Shown: piece after piece, positions 18,727-28,221 of the stretch | How positions within the stretch are numbered: position 1 is the first letter of the stretch | Layout of the letters: every line of letters begins with the position of its first letter | Source of the DNA: Lachnospiraceae bacterium UBA4631 | GTDB lineage: Bacteria > Bacillota > Clostridia > Lachnospirales > Lachnospiraceae | DNA: 64,000 nucleotides | Reading direction: 5' to 3' | NCBI GenBank assembly: GCA_002406015.1 | Contig: DHMX01000008.1 | Location: forward strand, 1-64,000 | Translations under genes and position numbers: made by a program | Notes under the pieces: generated by a model | Told to the model about the DNA's origin: nothing | Databases searched by the model: none | Seen by the model: the letters and a program-made list of their open reading frames with translations, nothing else

Positions 18727-20355
18727 ATGAGTCAGAACGATATAAGAATCACGAAGTTCATAAAGAAGGTAAGGCGACGGATAACCGAGCAGAAGGTGTT
18801 AAAGCTCGGTGTATTCGGAGCAATTGCAGGCTTTGCGGTAGCGTTGATTTTTTCTGTGATTGCATTAATACATCCTTGGTATTATGCTCCGGTATTTTCG
18901 ATTGCCGGGGCTGTTTTGGGGCTGACGGCAGGAATCGTTATGGGATTTGTAAAAAGACCGGATATGGAAACCGCAGCATTAAAACTGGATGCCCATGGAA
19001 TGCAGGAGCGGCTGATTACCTCCTACGGACTGATTGGAAAAGAGGATACCGTCAGTCGGATGCAGAAGCAGGATACGTTACAGCGAATCGGGCAGATTTC
19101 CGTTCGAAAGGTATTTCCGTTAAAGGTTCGCTGGCAGTTAGTAGTAACGATGCTGGGGCTTGCTGCCTGCTTTACGGTAGTGAGCTTTATACCGACACCG
19201 GCAAAGGAGCAGGCAAAGGAGCATCATGAGATTGTCAGACAGGCAGACGAGGAGATTAAGAAGGTAGAAGATACCATTGAACATATAGAGAAGCTGGATG
19301 CACTCTCCGATGAAGAGAAGCAGGCTATGATTTCCACCTTGCAGGATGCAAAAAAGGAATTACAGCAGGCGGAAACGGCAGAGGAGCTGGCAAGAGCCAA
19401 AGAGCGGATTGAGGTTAAAATGACGCAGGAGGCAGAGCAGGCACAGCAGCGAAGTGTAAGAGAAGAATTACAGACACTTGCAAATGCAATGTCAGGCGAG
19501 GAAAAGACTGCCGAGCAGCAGTTGGCAGAGGACTTAAATGATTTGCAGAAGGATATACAGAATCTGGGGGATGCCACCAGCCAGAGTGACCGACAGGCAA
19601 TTGCAAATGAATTACAGCGGTTAGGACAGGCAACCGGCAACCAGACCATGCAGAATGCCGCATCCGCAGTTGCAAATAATACAGCAAGCGGACAGCAGCT
19701 ACAGGATGTAGCACAGGCAGTTGCAAATGAACAACAGACCGCACAGCAGGCAAGCAATAATCAGAACAACCAGAACGGTCAAAATAACCAGCAGGCAAGT
19801 AACAATCAGAATGGACAAAATAACCAGAACGGTCAGAATAACCAGAATGGACAGAATAACCAGAACGGTCAGAACAACCAGAACGGTCAGAACAACCAGA
19901 ATGGACAGAATAACCAGAACGGTCAGAACAGCCAGAATGGACAGAATAACCAGAATGGGCAGAACGGTCAAAATAGCCAGAACGGTCAAAGTGGACAAAA
20001 TGGGTCTGGAAATCAGAATGGACAGAACGGACAAAACGGCTCCGGCGGTCAGGGCGGCAGCGGATATGATACCGGCAGCAATCAGGGACAGCAACAGACC
20101 GCAAATGCCAACGGACAGATGATTACCATTCCGGATTTGGGCGTTCAGGATAATGAAAGACTGGAAGGGAAAATTAATTCAAACGGCACCGGAATTACAC
20201 AGCGGGGCGGAGAAGCATGGGCAGGCACCTCGGTAGATTATCAACAGGTAATCGGAGATTATTCCCAGAATGCATATAACAAGGTGCAAGGTTCAAATTA
20301 TCCGAGCGGTGTACAGGATATTGTAAAATCATATTTTGAAGAATTAAATAAATAG
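18727..20355 (+). CDS. Membrane-anchored coiled-coil protein with NQNGQN repeats
   Basis: A 542-residue protein I cannot assign to a named family. Two N-terminal membrane helices (about residues 30-75), a cytoplasmic segment, a third helix near residues 138-158, then a long charged coiled coil (about 165-275). An Asn/Gln/Gly repeat tract follows (about 345-440), then a short globular end. Layout recalls DUF4175-like proteins that sit beside MoxR/vWA genes. It is in operon with the ABC permease (30 bases) and MoxR (13 bases). Confidence 0.7.
   Translation: MSQNDIRITKFIKKVRRRITEQKVLKLGVFGAIAGFAVALIFSVIALIHPWYYAPVFSIAGAVLGLTAGIVMGFVKRPDMETAALKLDAHGMQERLITSYGLIGKEDTVSRMQKQDTLQRIGQISVRKVFPLKVRWQLVVTMLGLAACFTVVSFIPTPAKEQAKEHHEIVRQADEEIKKVEDTIEHIEKLDALSDEEKQAMISTLQDAKKELQQAETAEELARAKERIEVKMTQEAEQAQQRSVREELQTLANAMSGEEKTAEQQLAEDLNDLQKDIQNLGDATSQSDRQAIANELQRLGQATGNQTMQNAASAVANNTASGQQLQDVAQAVANEQQTAQQASNNQNNQNGQNNQQASNNQNGQNNQNGQNNQNGQNNQNGQNNQNGQNNQNGQNNQNGQNSQNGQNNQNGQNGQNSQNGQSGQNGSGNQNGQNGQNGSGGQGGSGYDTGSNQGQQQTANANGQMITIPDLGVQDNERLEGKINSNGTGITQRGGEAWAGTSVDYQQVIGDYSQNAYNKVQGSNYPSGVQDIVKSYFEELNK
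19765..20045 (+). repeat. In-frame 18-bp tandem repeat encoding NQNGQN
   Basis: Roughly fourteen degenerate copies of an 18-base unit (AACCAGAACGGTCAGAAT and close variants). Units differ mostly at third positions (GGT/GGA/GGG, AAC/AAT), so the peptide is better kept than the DNA. The unit length preserves the frame, so gain or loss of units changes tail length only. Confidence 0.9.
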
Positions 20356-20368
20356 AGGAGACAGGAAA

Positions 20369-21346
20369 ATGATTCAAAATGAACAGGAAATGAAACAAAT
20401 GATTGAGCAGATACTTCGTTGCGAGGAAGAAATAGGAAAATCGATTATCGGTCAGAAGGCAATTATAAGACAGATGATAATTGCAATTTTAACAGACGGC
20501 AATGTATTGCTGGAGGGTGTTCCGGGTGTCGGAAAAACACAGATGGTAAAGGCAATTGCCAAGAGCATGAATCTTGCATTTTCGAGAATCCAGTTTACCC
20601 CGGACTTGATGCCTGCGGATGTAACCGGTACAAATCTGATTGTAAAAGAGGATGGACAGAATAAGTTCCAGTTTGAGGCAGGACCGATATTCTCAAATAT
20701 TGTTCTGGCGGATGAGATTAATCGTGCGACCCCGAAAACACAGTCTGCATTATTGGAGGCAATGCAGGAAAAGACAGTTACAGTCGGCAAGCAGACCTAT
20801 CTGATGCCAAAGCCGTTTATCGTACTGGCAACCCAGAACCCGATTGAAAATGAGGGTACATACCCATTGCCGGAGGCACAGTTAGACCGTTTCTTATTCA
20901 AGCTGAATGTTCGGTTTCCTTCCAAGGAGGAACTAAAGGAAATAGTTAATTTAACGGTAAATCAGCAGGAAACCGTTACCGCTCCAGTCATGACGGCAGC
21001 GGATATATTGAAGATTCGTCAGACTATCTATGATATGCCGATTGCAGATGCAGTTATGGATTATGCGATGAATTTAGTCTATAATACACATCCGGAAATG
21101 AAGGATGTACCGGATATTACGAAGAAATATGTATTAAACGGAGCCAGCCCGCGTGCGGCACAGGCAATCATCAAGACCGCAAAGGCAAGAGCTTTAATGG
21201 AGAATCGGTTTAATGTATCCTTTGAGGATATTCAGTACGTGGCATTTCCGGTATTGCGGCATCGAATGATTTGTAATTTTGAAGCCTTGTCCGACAATGT
21301 GACACCGGATAAGATTATTGCACAGTTAATTCAGGTACAGGTATAA
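20369..21346 (+). CDS. MoxR-family AAA+ ATPase
   Basis: A 325-residue AAA+ protein: Walker A EGVPGVGKTQM, Walker B IVLADEINRATPKTQ, sensor 1 VLATQNPIENEGTYPLPEAQ and the arginine region after LDRFLFK. MoxR proteins act as chaperone-like ATPases together with von Willebrand A proteins. It is followed directly by DUF58 and two vWA genes, the standard MoxR neighbourhood. Confidence 0.95.
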   Translation: MIQNEQEMKQMIEQILRCEEEIGKSIIGQKAIIRQMIIAILTDGNVLLEGVPGVGKTQMVKAIAKSMNLAFSRIQFTPDLMPADVTGTNLIVKEDGQNKFQFEAGPIFSNIVLADEINRATPKTQSALLEAMQEKTVTVGKQTYLMPKPFIVLATQNPIENEGTYPLPEAQLDRFLFKLNVRFPSKEELKEIVNLTVNQQETVTAPVMTAADILKIRQTIYDMPIADAVMDYAMNLVYNTHPEMKDVPDITKKYVLNGASPRAAQAIIKTAKARALMENRFNVSFEDIQYVAFPVLRHRMICNFEALSDNVTPDKIIAQLIQVQV

Positions 21347-21356
21347 GGAGAAGCTC

Positions 21357-22238
21357 ATGGGCGAGAAATTGTTTGATTCGGTATTTTTTGAGAAAATGGG
21401 TCAGCTTGCAATTGCCATGAACACTCGTATGACACATGGAATCGGCGGAGGCAGGAAGTCAAATGCCAAGGGAAGCTCTGTGGAATTTTCCGATTATCGG
21501 GAATACATCCCCGGTGATGATATTCGCAGAATTGATTGGGGAGCCTATGGTCGCTTGGATAAGCTGTATATCAAACGCTTCATGGAGGAGAAGGAGGGTA
21601 TTTTTCAGATATTTGTGGATACCTCGGCTTCCATGGATTTTGGCGAACCGAAAAAGTCAAGGATTGCCTTGCAGCTTGCAGGAGCCTTGGCGTATCTGGT
21701 ATTAAGTAATCTGGACCGGGTATATGTGAGTGAAATGCAGGATGACCACCTGACCCAAGGAAAGGGAAGGGCAGGGAAGCAGGCATTTCAATACATTATG
21801 CGGGAATTGGAGCGGATGGAATTTCAAGGCGGAACGAATCTGAATCGTGCAATACAGGCAAGACAGTTTCGCGGCAGCGGAGTATCGATTGTAATCAGTG
21901 ATTTTCTGGATGAGCGGGGAATCGAAGAGGCTGTGAAATACTTAAAATACAAGAAGCAGCAGGTAATTCTGATACAGGTATTGGCAAGGCAGGAGGTAGA
22001 AATTGACGGCGAAGGTGCGGTAAACCTTCTGGATATAGAAACCGGACAGGAGGTACGGCTGAACCTGAATCGTTCCTCGATTGAACAGTATTATCAAGCA
22101 TTACAAAGGATGCAGGAGCGTTTGGAAACATTGGCTAGGAAATATGAACTGACATACATTCGGATGATTGCAGATGAGCCGCTGGAAAAGTTCTTGTTTG
22201 ACCATGTATGCAATCAGGGAATCATTGTCCGAAAGTAA
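21357..22238 (+). CDS. DUF58 domain protein
   Basis: A 293-residue protein with the DUF58 signature around residues 40-75 (EYIPGDDIRRIDWGAYGR, then LYIKRFMEEKEG). A degenerate vWA-like part follows, including the line FVDTSASMDFG, which keeps a DxSxS metal site. No membrane helices are visible, unlike many DUF58 proteins. It lies 10 bases after moxR and 12 bases before the next gene. Confidence 0.9.
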   Translation: MGEKLFDSVFFEKMGQLAIAMNTRMTHGIGGGRKSNAKGSSVEFSDYREYIPGDDIRRIDWGAYGRLDKLYIKRFMEEKEGIFQIFVDTSASMDFGEPKKSRIALQLAGALAYLVLSNLDRVYVSEMQDDHLTQGKGRAGKQAFQYIMRELERMEFQGGTNLNRAIQARQFRGSGVSIVISDFLDERGIEEAVKYLKYKKQQVILIQVLARQEVEIDGEGAVNLLDIETGQEVRLNLNRSSIEQYYQALQRMQERLETLARKYELTYIRMIADEPLEKFLFDHVCNQGIIVRK

Positions 22239-22250
22239 GGAGAGAGAAAA

Positions 22251-24074
22251 ATGACAATTACAAATTGGTGGCCCCTTGCTTTTCTGATATTGATACCGGC
22301 AATTATTCTGCTGTATATGTTAAAGCAGAGAGCAAAGGAATATCGGTTTTCTTCCGGAATGCTCTGGAAGGAATTGAATAATAACATGGAGGCAACAACG
22401 CCTTGGGACAAGCTGAAGAATAATCTGTTGATGATTCTTCAGATTTTGACAGTGCTGCTTCTGATTCTGGCATTGATGGCACCGTATTTGAAGCATGGCG
22501 GAAAGAAATACGATAATGTGGTAATCGTAATGGATACCAGTGCCAGTATGGGAATCCAATATAATGAGAATAAGACCCGGTTTGAAGAAGCAGTAGAGCG
22601 TGCCTGTAACTATGTGGATTCCTTAAGTGAGACTTCGCAGGTTACCATTCTGACCTCAAATCAGGAGGCAGGGATTATTAAGACCAATGTAACCGATAAG
22701 TCTGAACTGAAAAAGGCACTGAACCAACTGGCTGTAACGGATTTGAGCGGGGATGCAAATGCATCCACCAGTGTTGTGCAGTCTATGGTGTACCAGTGGG
22801 AAGCCTATGAAGCAATTTTCTTTACGGATGGACCGGTAGAATTGGGAAATATTGATGCAACCGTTGTGAACCTGTATACCGATTATAAGAATTTATCAAT
22901 GGATTATTTAAGCTATGGTATGGAGCAGGATGAAAACGGTAATCAGACAATAACCGCTATCGGAAAGATTACCAATGGTACAGGTGAGGATGTAACAACA
23001 GATGTGAATCTGTACGGAGATGACACCTTATTAATGGTACAAAGTGTGGTAGTTCCGGCAGGCGGTTCTCAGGTTGTATATTTTCAGAATCTGGATTTTC
23101 AGGGAACAGTGCTGATGGCAGAGATTAATAATAAGGACGATATGAATGCCGATAACCGGGCATATGCGGCTGTTCGGGCAGAAGGACAGAAGCGTGTGCT
23201 GCTGGTTACGAATGATAATGTATTTCTGGAAAAGGCAATTACGAATATTCCATGGGTGGAATTGTATAAGACAAATCAGGCATCGGCAGTCAGTGCAAAT
23301 GACAGCTATGATTTGTATATATTTGACGGCATAACACCGGATAGTATTCCTGCAAGCGGCAATATTATGTACTTTGCACCTGCAGCCGGTGAGGGTATTA
23401 CCGAGAAACAGGCAGTTTCCAATGTAAGTCTGTCCTTTGAGGAAACCGATATTACAAATTATGTATCCGGCTTTGAATTTGGGGCATCGCAGGCAGTGGA
23501 ATATGAACGTCCGTTATGGGCAGACAGCTTTATTAACAGCGGTTCGGAATCCGTTGGATACTACGGAGAGCAAAACGGCAGAAGAATTGCGGTGATTGGA
23601 TTTGATATTCATAATTCCGATTTAGCCTTGCAGGCAGAATTTCCGATTTTGGTTTCAAATCTGATGGATTATATGATGAAGGGCGGTATGGTGTCGGAGG
23701 ATACCTATGAAACCGGAGATAAGATAGTATTTAACGGTAATTTGAATGGTTCGGATTTAGTGGTTACGGCTCCGGACGGAACTACATCGACCCTTCCGGC
23801 AGCGGTTATGACAAATGCCTATACAAATACCGCCAGTGCGGGTGTATATCATGTAGCCCAGACGGTGGAAGGGGAAGAACAACAGGAGGCATTCGTTGTA
23901 CGATTCCCGGTAGAAAAGGAATCCCATCTGGACGGAGAAGCTGTAGAGGAAACGGAAACCGTAGGAGAAGATGAAAAGAATCTGTCCGGCGGCAGAGATT
24001 TACGGAATCTGATTCTATGTCTGCTGTTACTTGCATTGGCAGCAGAATGGTTCGTATATGTGCGTCAGCACTAG
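22251..24074 (+). CDS. BatA-like von Willebrand A membrane protein
   Basis: A 607-residue protein. The N-terminus is the BatA-type double helix (residues about 5-25 and 55-75), followed by a vWA domain with MIDAS motif DTSASMG near residue 96 and later FTDGPVE. The large middle part is beta-rich and presumably external, and a C-terminal helix near residues 580-600 anchors it again. It probably displays its vWA domain to MoxR/DUF58 partners. Confidence 0.85.
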   Translation: MTITNWWPLAFLILIPAIILLYMLKQRAKEYRFSSGMLWKELNNNMEATTPWDKLKNNLLMILQILTVLLLILALMAPYLKHGGKKYDNVVIVMDTSASMGIQYNENKTRFEEAVERACNYVDSLSETSQVTILTSNQEAGIIKTNVTDKSELKKALNQLAVTDLSGDANASTSVVQSMVYQWEAYEAIFFTDGPVELGNIDATVVNLYTDYKNLSMDYLSYGMEQDENGNQTITAIGKITNGTGEDVTTDVNLYGDDTLLMVQSVVVPAGGSQVVYFQNLDFQGTVLMAEINNKDDMNADNRAYAAVRAEGQKRVLLVTNDNVFLEKAITNIPWVELYKTNQASAVSANDSYDLYIFDGITPDSIPASGNIMYFAPAAGEGITEKQAVSNVSLSFEETDITNYVSGFEFGASQAVEYERPLWADSFINSGSESVGYYGEQNGRRIAVIGFDIHNSDLALQAEFPILVSNLMDYMMKGGMVSEDTYETGDKIVFNGNLNGSDLVVTAPDGTTSTLPAAVMTNAYTNTASAGVYHVAQTVEGEEQQEAFVVRFPVEKESHLDGEAVEETETVGEDEKNLSGGRDLRNLILCLLLLALAAEWFVYVRQH

Positions 24075-24089
24075 AACGTGGAGGCAATC

Positions 24090-27047
24090 ATGAGCATTGA
24101 AATGAGTAATCCTTGGTGGTTATTACTAATTCCGGTAATTATTGCCGGAGTGATAATATCCGGACGATATATCCGAATTAGTAATAAGCAGAAAAAAGTA
24201 GAATATATGGTGATGCGGGGCATAATCGCAGGGCTTCTGGTGCTTACGCTGTGCGGCTTAAGTGTTAAGCTTACAACGAAGCAGATTACGACCATTTTTC
24301 TGGTAGATATGTCAGACAGTAATAAGGAAAACCTGACGGACATAGAGACCTATATCCGGACAAGCATAGAGGATATGCCGAAGAAAAATCAGGTGGGTGT
24401 GGTCGTATTTGGTGAAGATGTGCTGGTAGACCAGTTCGTAACGGAGAAAAAGACCTTTGCAGAGCTGACAACACAGCCGGTTAGTACGGCAACGAATCTG
24501 GAAAAGGCAGTATCTTCCGCATTGACAATCTTTCCGGATGATACAGCGAAGCGGCTGGTACTCATTACAGACGGACTTGAGAATGCCGGAAACATTGAGA
24601 AAATGGCAGGGGCAGTCACCTCACAGAATGTGGATGTGAAGGTAATACAACTGGAACAGAGCATGGGTGAGGAAGTCTATGTCAGCACTCTGGAGCTTCC
24701 GGATACGGTGCATATCGGTGATACCTTCAATATTAAGGTATCTATTGAAAGTAATGTATCGACACAGGCAGTTGTCAGCCTATATTCCGGCAGGAATTTA
24801 AAGGGACAGTCAACCGTATCTTTGACAAACGGACTGAATCAATTTGTCTTTCAGGATACAGCCGGAAGTAACGGAACGCAGGATTACCGGGTTATGGTAG
24901 AGCCGGTAAATGATACTGTCAGCATGAACAATGAATATTGTGCATTTACACAGGTAGAATCAGAGCCAAAGGTTCTGTTAATAGAAGGAAATCCGGGCGA
25001 AGGAGAAGAACTGGCAAAGATTCTGGATAGCTGTGGTGTAAACTATGATAAGATTACCCCAACCGCAGCACCGGTGGAAATGAGTAAGTTAATTGAATAT
25101 AAGGCTGTAATTATGGTGAATGTCAACAGTCTGAATCTTCATCAGGGATTTCTTGACATTCTGGAGAGCTATGTGCGTGACTATGCGGGCGGATTAATCT
25201 GTACGGGTGGCGACCAGAGCTTTGCCATGGGTGGTTATCAGGATACTTCACTTGAAACCGTATTGCCGGTAAATATGTATATGCAGGGTGAGCAAGAGGT
25301 TCCGTCTATGGCAATTGCCATGGTAATCGACCACTCCGGCAGTATGACAACCCCGGTAGGCGGGGATTCCTCTGCAACCTGTCTGGATTTGGCAAAGCAG
25401 GCGGCTTTGGAAGGTGTTAAGACCCTGCGTGGAACGGATGAGGTAGGTGTTCTGGTATTTGATGATACCTACGACTGGGCGGTTCCGATGCAAAATGCAT
25501 CCAATACGGAGGCAATCAACAATGGAATTGCAACGATTGGTTTTGGTGGCGGTACGAGCATTTTCCCGGCATTAGCGGAGGCAACGAACCAGTTAAGTCA
25601 GTCCGATGCACAGATTAAGCATATTATTCTGCTGACAGACGGACAGGATTATTATGACCAGTATGATGAAGTTCTGGATAAGATTAATAACGCAGGAATT
25701 ACACTGTCAACGGTTGCTGTTGGAGCGGACTCCGACCAGAGATTGTTAGAGCGTCTGGCAAATCAGTGTGGAGGCAGATATTACTATACGGATGTGGGAA
25801 CCGGTATTCCGAAGATTTTCACACAGGAAATAATTTTATCCGGAAAGAGCTATGTGGTAAATCGGGAATTTACTCCGGTTATTACCAGTCAGTCCGAATT
25901 AATTGATGGACTTACCGATAATGGTGTACCAACGCTCTTGGGTTATGTGGGTGCATCCCCGAAATCAAGGGCAACGGTTATTTTCCAGTCTGACGAGGGT
26001 GACCCGATTCTGACAACATGGCAATACGGTCTGGGACGTACAATTGCATGGAATACGGATGCCAGTAATAAGTGGACGGCTAATTGGGCAAATTGGGAAA
26101 ACTATGTACAGTTATGGGATAATATGATAAATTATGTAGTGTCCAACACGAATCTGGACGGAGATAGTCTGGAAATTGCTCAGGAAGGCAGCTCGGCGGT
26201 AATAACCTATCATACCGAGCAATACGATACCGATACAACGGTAAAGGCAGTCTGCACTGATGCAGACGGAAATACGCGGGAAATAGAGCTGGATCCGGTT
26301 GCACCGGGCGAATATCAGGCAAATATGGAGATGGAGGACATTGGAATCTATACCATCAGTCTGCAAAATCGCAAGGGTGAAGAGGTTCAAAGCAGTATGA
26401 TTACCGCAGCGGCTATGCAGTATTCACCGGAATATCGATTTGATTTGGTAACGGATGGCTTGACTTCCTTTGTGTCACAGGTAAACGGAAGTTATATTAC
26501 CTATGAGGATTCTGTATTTGCAGATAAGCTGGAGGCAGTCAAGGCAAGAACGAATCTGTCAATTCCGCTGCTGATAGTAGCACTGCTGCTGTTCTTATTT
26601 GATGTGGCATCCAGACGTATGAATCTGGAATATCGGGAATGGATACAGATGCTGATAAAGAACCGGAAACGCAAATCAGCAAAGCAGGCAAAAGCAGCAA
26701 AGACCGAACAGACGGAAAAGGCAGATAAGAAGTCTGCAAGCGGAAAACGGACAGCAGGTAAACAAAAGCCTGTGAACGGTCAGACGGCATCAGGCGGGCA
26801 AAAGCCTATGAACAGTCAGACGGCATCGGGCGGGCAAAAGCCTATGAACGGTCAGACGGCAGCGGGCGAGCAAAAGCCTATGAACAGTCAGTCGGCATCA
26901 GAGGAAGCTAAGGATAAGAAAGCGAAGAAGCAGGAGAAACAAAAAACAAGAAAACAGAAGTCAAAGAAGGAGAAACAACAGCCGATACAGGAGGAATCTC
27001 TGGACATGGATGAACTGCTTCGAAAGAAGGAAGAACGCAACTGGTAA
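24090..27047 (+). CDS. Large vWA/GATase-like membrane protein
   Basis: Start set at ATG 24090 behind GTGGAGG; the GTG at 24078 is part of that ribosome site. About 985 residues: two N-terminal helices, a first vWA domain (MIDAS DMSDSN), a GATase-like segment (VLLIEGNPGEGEEL), and a second vWA with perfect MIDAS DHSGSM and LLTDGQD. An external beta-rich part and a membrane helix (IPLLIVALLLFLF) follow. The Lys-rich tail carries repeats of the form GQKPMNSQTAS. It closes the MoxR cluster. Two vWA domains around a GATase-like domain match no characterised protein I know. Confidence 0.82.
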   Translation: MSIEMSNPWWLLLIPVIIAGVIISGRYIRISNKQKKVEYMVMRGIIAGLLVLTLCGLSVKLTTKQITTIFLVDMSDSNKENLTDIETYIRTSIEDMPKKNQVGVVVFGEDVLVDQFVTEKKTFAELTTQPVSTATNLEKAVSSALTIFPDDTAKRLVLITDGLENAGNIEKMAGAVTSQNVDVKVIQLEQSMGEEVYVSTLELPDTVHIGDTFNIKVSIESNVSTQAVVSLYSGRNLKGQSTVSLTNGLNQFVFQDTAGSNGTQDYRVMVEPVNDTVSMNNEYCAFTQVESEPKVLLIEGNPGEGEELAKILDSCGVNYDKITPTAAPVEMSKLIEYKAVIMVNVNSLNLHQGFLDILESYVRDYAGGLICTGGDQSFAMGGYQDTSLETVLPVNMYMQGEQEVPSMAIAMVIDHSGSMTTPVGGDSSATCLDLAKQAALEGVKTLRGTDEVGVLVFDDTYDWAVPMQNASNTEAINNGIATIGFGGGTSIFPALAEATNQLSQSDAQIKHIILLTDGQDYYDQYDEVLDKINNAGITLSTVAVGADSDQRLLERLANQCGGRYYYTDVGTGIPKIFTQEIILSGKSYVVNREFTPVITSQSELIDGLTDNGVPTLLGYVGASPKSRATVIFQSDEGDPILTTWQYGLGRTIAWNTDASNKWTANWANWENYVQLWDNMINYVVSNTNLDGDSLEIAQEGSSAVITYHTEQYDTDTTVKAVCTDADGNTREIELDPVAPGEYQANMEMEDIGIYTISLQNRKGEEVQSSMITAAAMQYSPEYRFDLVTDGLTSFVSQVNGSYITYEDSVFADKLEAVKARTNLSIPLLIVALLLFLFDVASRRMNLEYREWIQMLIKNRKRKSAKQAKAAKTEQTEKADKKSASGKRTAGKQKPVNGQTASGGQKPMNSQTASGGQKPMNGQTAAGEQKPMNSQSASEEAKDKKAKKQEKQKTRKQKSKKEKQQPIQEESLDMDELLRKKEERNW
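26755..26905 (+). repeat. In-frame 42-bp repeat in the vWA protein tail
   Basis: Three to four copies of a 42-base unit encoding KPMNSQTASGGQ-like segments (variants KPVNGQ, KPMNGQ, TAAGEQ). The region lies in the cytoplasmic tail after the last membrane helix. Confidence 0.8.
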
Positions 27048-27094
27048 AGACCGGATTTTAATATCGGTGAGAGGGAAGGAAAGGATTATAAGTC

Positions 27095-28126
27095 ATGGAG
27101 ACAATTGTGAATATGTGGAATACATGTATGACATTGCCGGAGCGGATTCCGGTACTGGTATATGTATATTTGATTATTGGATTTGTATTACTGATTAAGG
27201 GAGCAGATTTCTTTGTAGACGGAGCTTCCGCTGTAGCAAGGCTGTTAAAGGTGCCTTCTGTGGTAATCGGTCTGACAATTGTAGCCATGGGAACCAGTGC
27301 TCCGGAGGCGGCAGTCAGTATTACGGCAGGTCTGAGCGGAAGTAATGAGATTGCGATTAGTAATGTAATCGGTTCTAATATATTTAATTTGCTTATTGTA
27401 ATCGGTGTATGTGCGGCAATTCAGGCATTTGCAACGGATATGGAGATTCTGAAGCGGGATATGCCGGTGAATATTATAGTAACCTTACTATTATTGCTGT
27501 TTTTGATAAATGGTACATTGGAACGCTGGGAAGGAATTATACTTCTGCTTGGAATGGTGGCATATCTGGTTGTGGTAGTTCGCTCTGCCCTAAAAAAGCG
27601 GAAAGAACAGGCAGCAGAAACCGGTGAGGAAAAAGAGGAGGATGGCGAAAAGGTAAGACCGATTCCTGTGATACTCGCATTTATTGTGGGTGGTCTGCTT
27701 GCAATTATCTGGGGCGGTGATTTGGTAGTTGATAATGCACAACGGATAGCCCTGTCATTTGGTATGAGTCCGATGCTGGTAGGCTTAACGATTGTGGCAA
27801 TGGGAACCTCTCTGCCGGAGCTGGTAACTTCCATAGTGGCATCAAGAAAAGGAGAAAGCGGACTTGCATTGGGAAATGCAGTAGGCTCCTGCTTATTTAA
27901 TATTTTATTTATTCTCGGTATGTCCTCTGTTTTGTCACCGATTAAGCTGACCGGAAACGGAGGAATAGAAGCAATCACAGATACCGCAATTCTGGCGGGC
28001 GTATCGATTGTTATGTTGATATGCAGTGCAACCGGTAAGCGGGTGAGCCGTATAGAGGGCGTGATTTATATAGCAATCTATCTGGCATATATGGCATTTG
28101 CAATCCTGCGTTGCTATGTATTTTAA
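27095..28126 (+). CDS. Calcium/sodium antiporter, YrbG/CaxA family
   Basis: A 343-residue cation exchanger with about ten helices in two inverted halves. The two alpha repeats are clear: VVIGLTIVAMGTSAPEA with GSNIFNLL, and LVGLTIVAMGTSLPEL with GSCLFNILF. The acidic residues in PEA/PEL are the ion ligands. A charged loop separates the halves. It follows the vWA cluster by 47 bases and may be cotranscribed, although nothing else links them. Confidence 0.92.
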   Translation: METIVNMWNTCMTLPERIPVLVYVYLIIGFVLLIKGADFFVDGASAVARLLKVPSVVIGLTIVAMGTSAPEAAVSITAGLSGSNEIAISNVIGSNIFNLLIVIGVCAAIQAFATDMEILKRDMPVNIIVTLLLLLFLINGTLERWEGIILLLGMVAYLVVVVRSALKKRKEQAAETGEEKEEDGEKVRPIPVILAFIVGGLLAIIWGGDLVVDNAQRIALSFGMSPMLVGLTIVAMGTSLPELVTSIVASRKGESGLALGNAVGSCLFNILFILGMSSVLSPIKLTGNGGIEAITDTAILAGVSIVMLICSATGKRVSRIEGVIYIAIYLAYMAFAILRCYVF

Positions 28127-28221
28127 TCTGGTACTATAAAAAAGTTCAAAACTGGATATTTTAATATAGCCACATTCATAGTAGACTAGGCAACAGAAAT
28201 TATGAAGGTGAGGTTTTGAAC

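Noticed and set aside
19765..20045. Possible CRISPR-like array because of regular repeats
   Set aside because: Units are contiguous with no unique spacers and keep a coding frame; no cas gene is near.
19415..20104. Long minus-strand frames across the coiled-coil gene (Ser/His/Ser-rich and Leu/Ile/Val-rich translations)
   Set aside because: They are antisense shadows of the 18-bp NQNGQN repeat; the periodic peptide follows from the repeat length, and no ribosome site stands before them.
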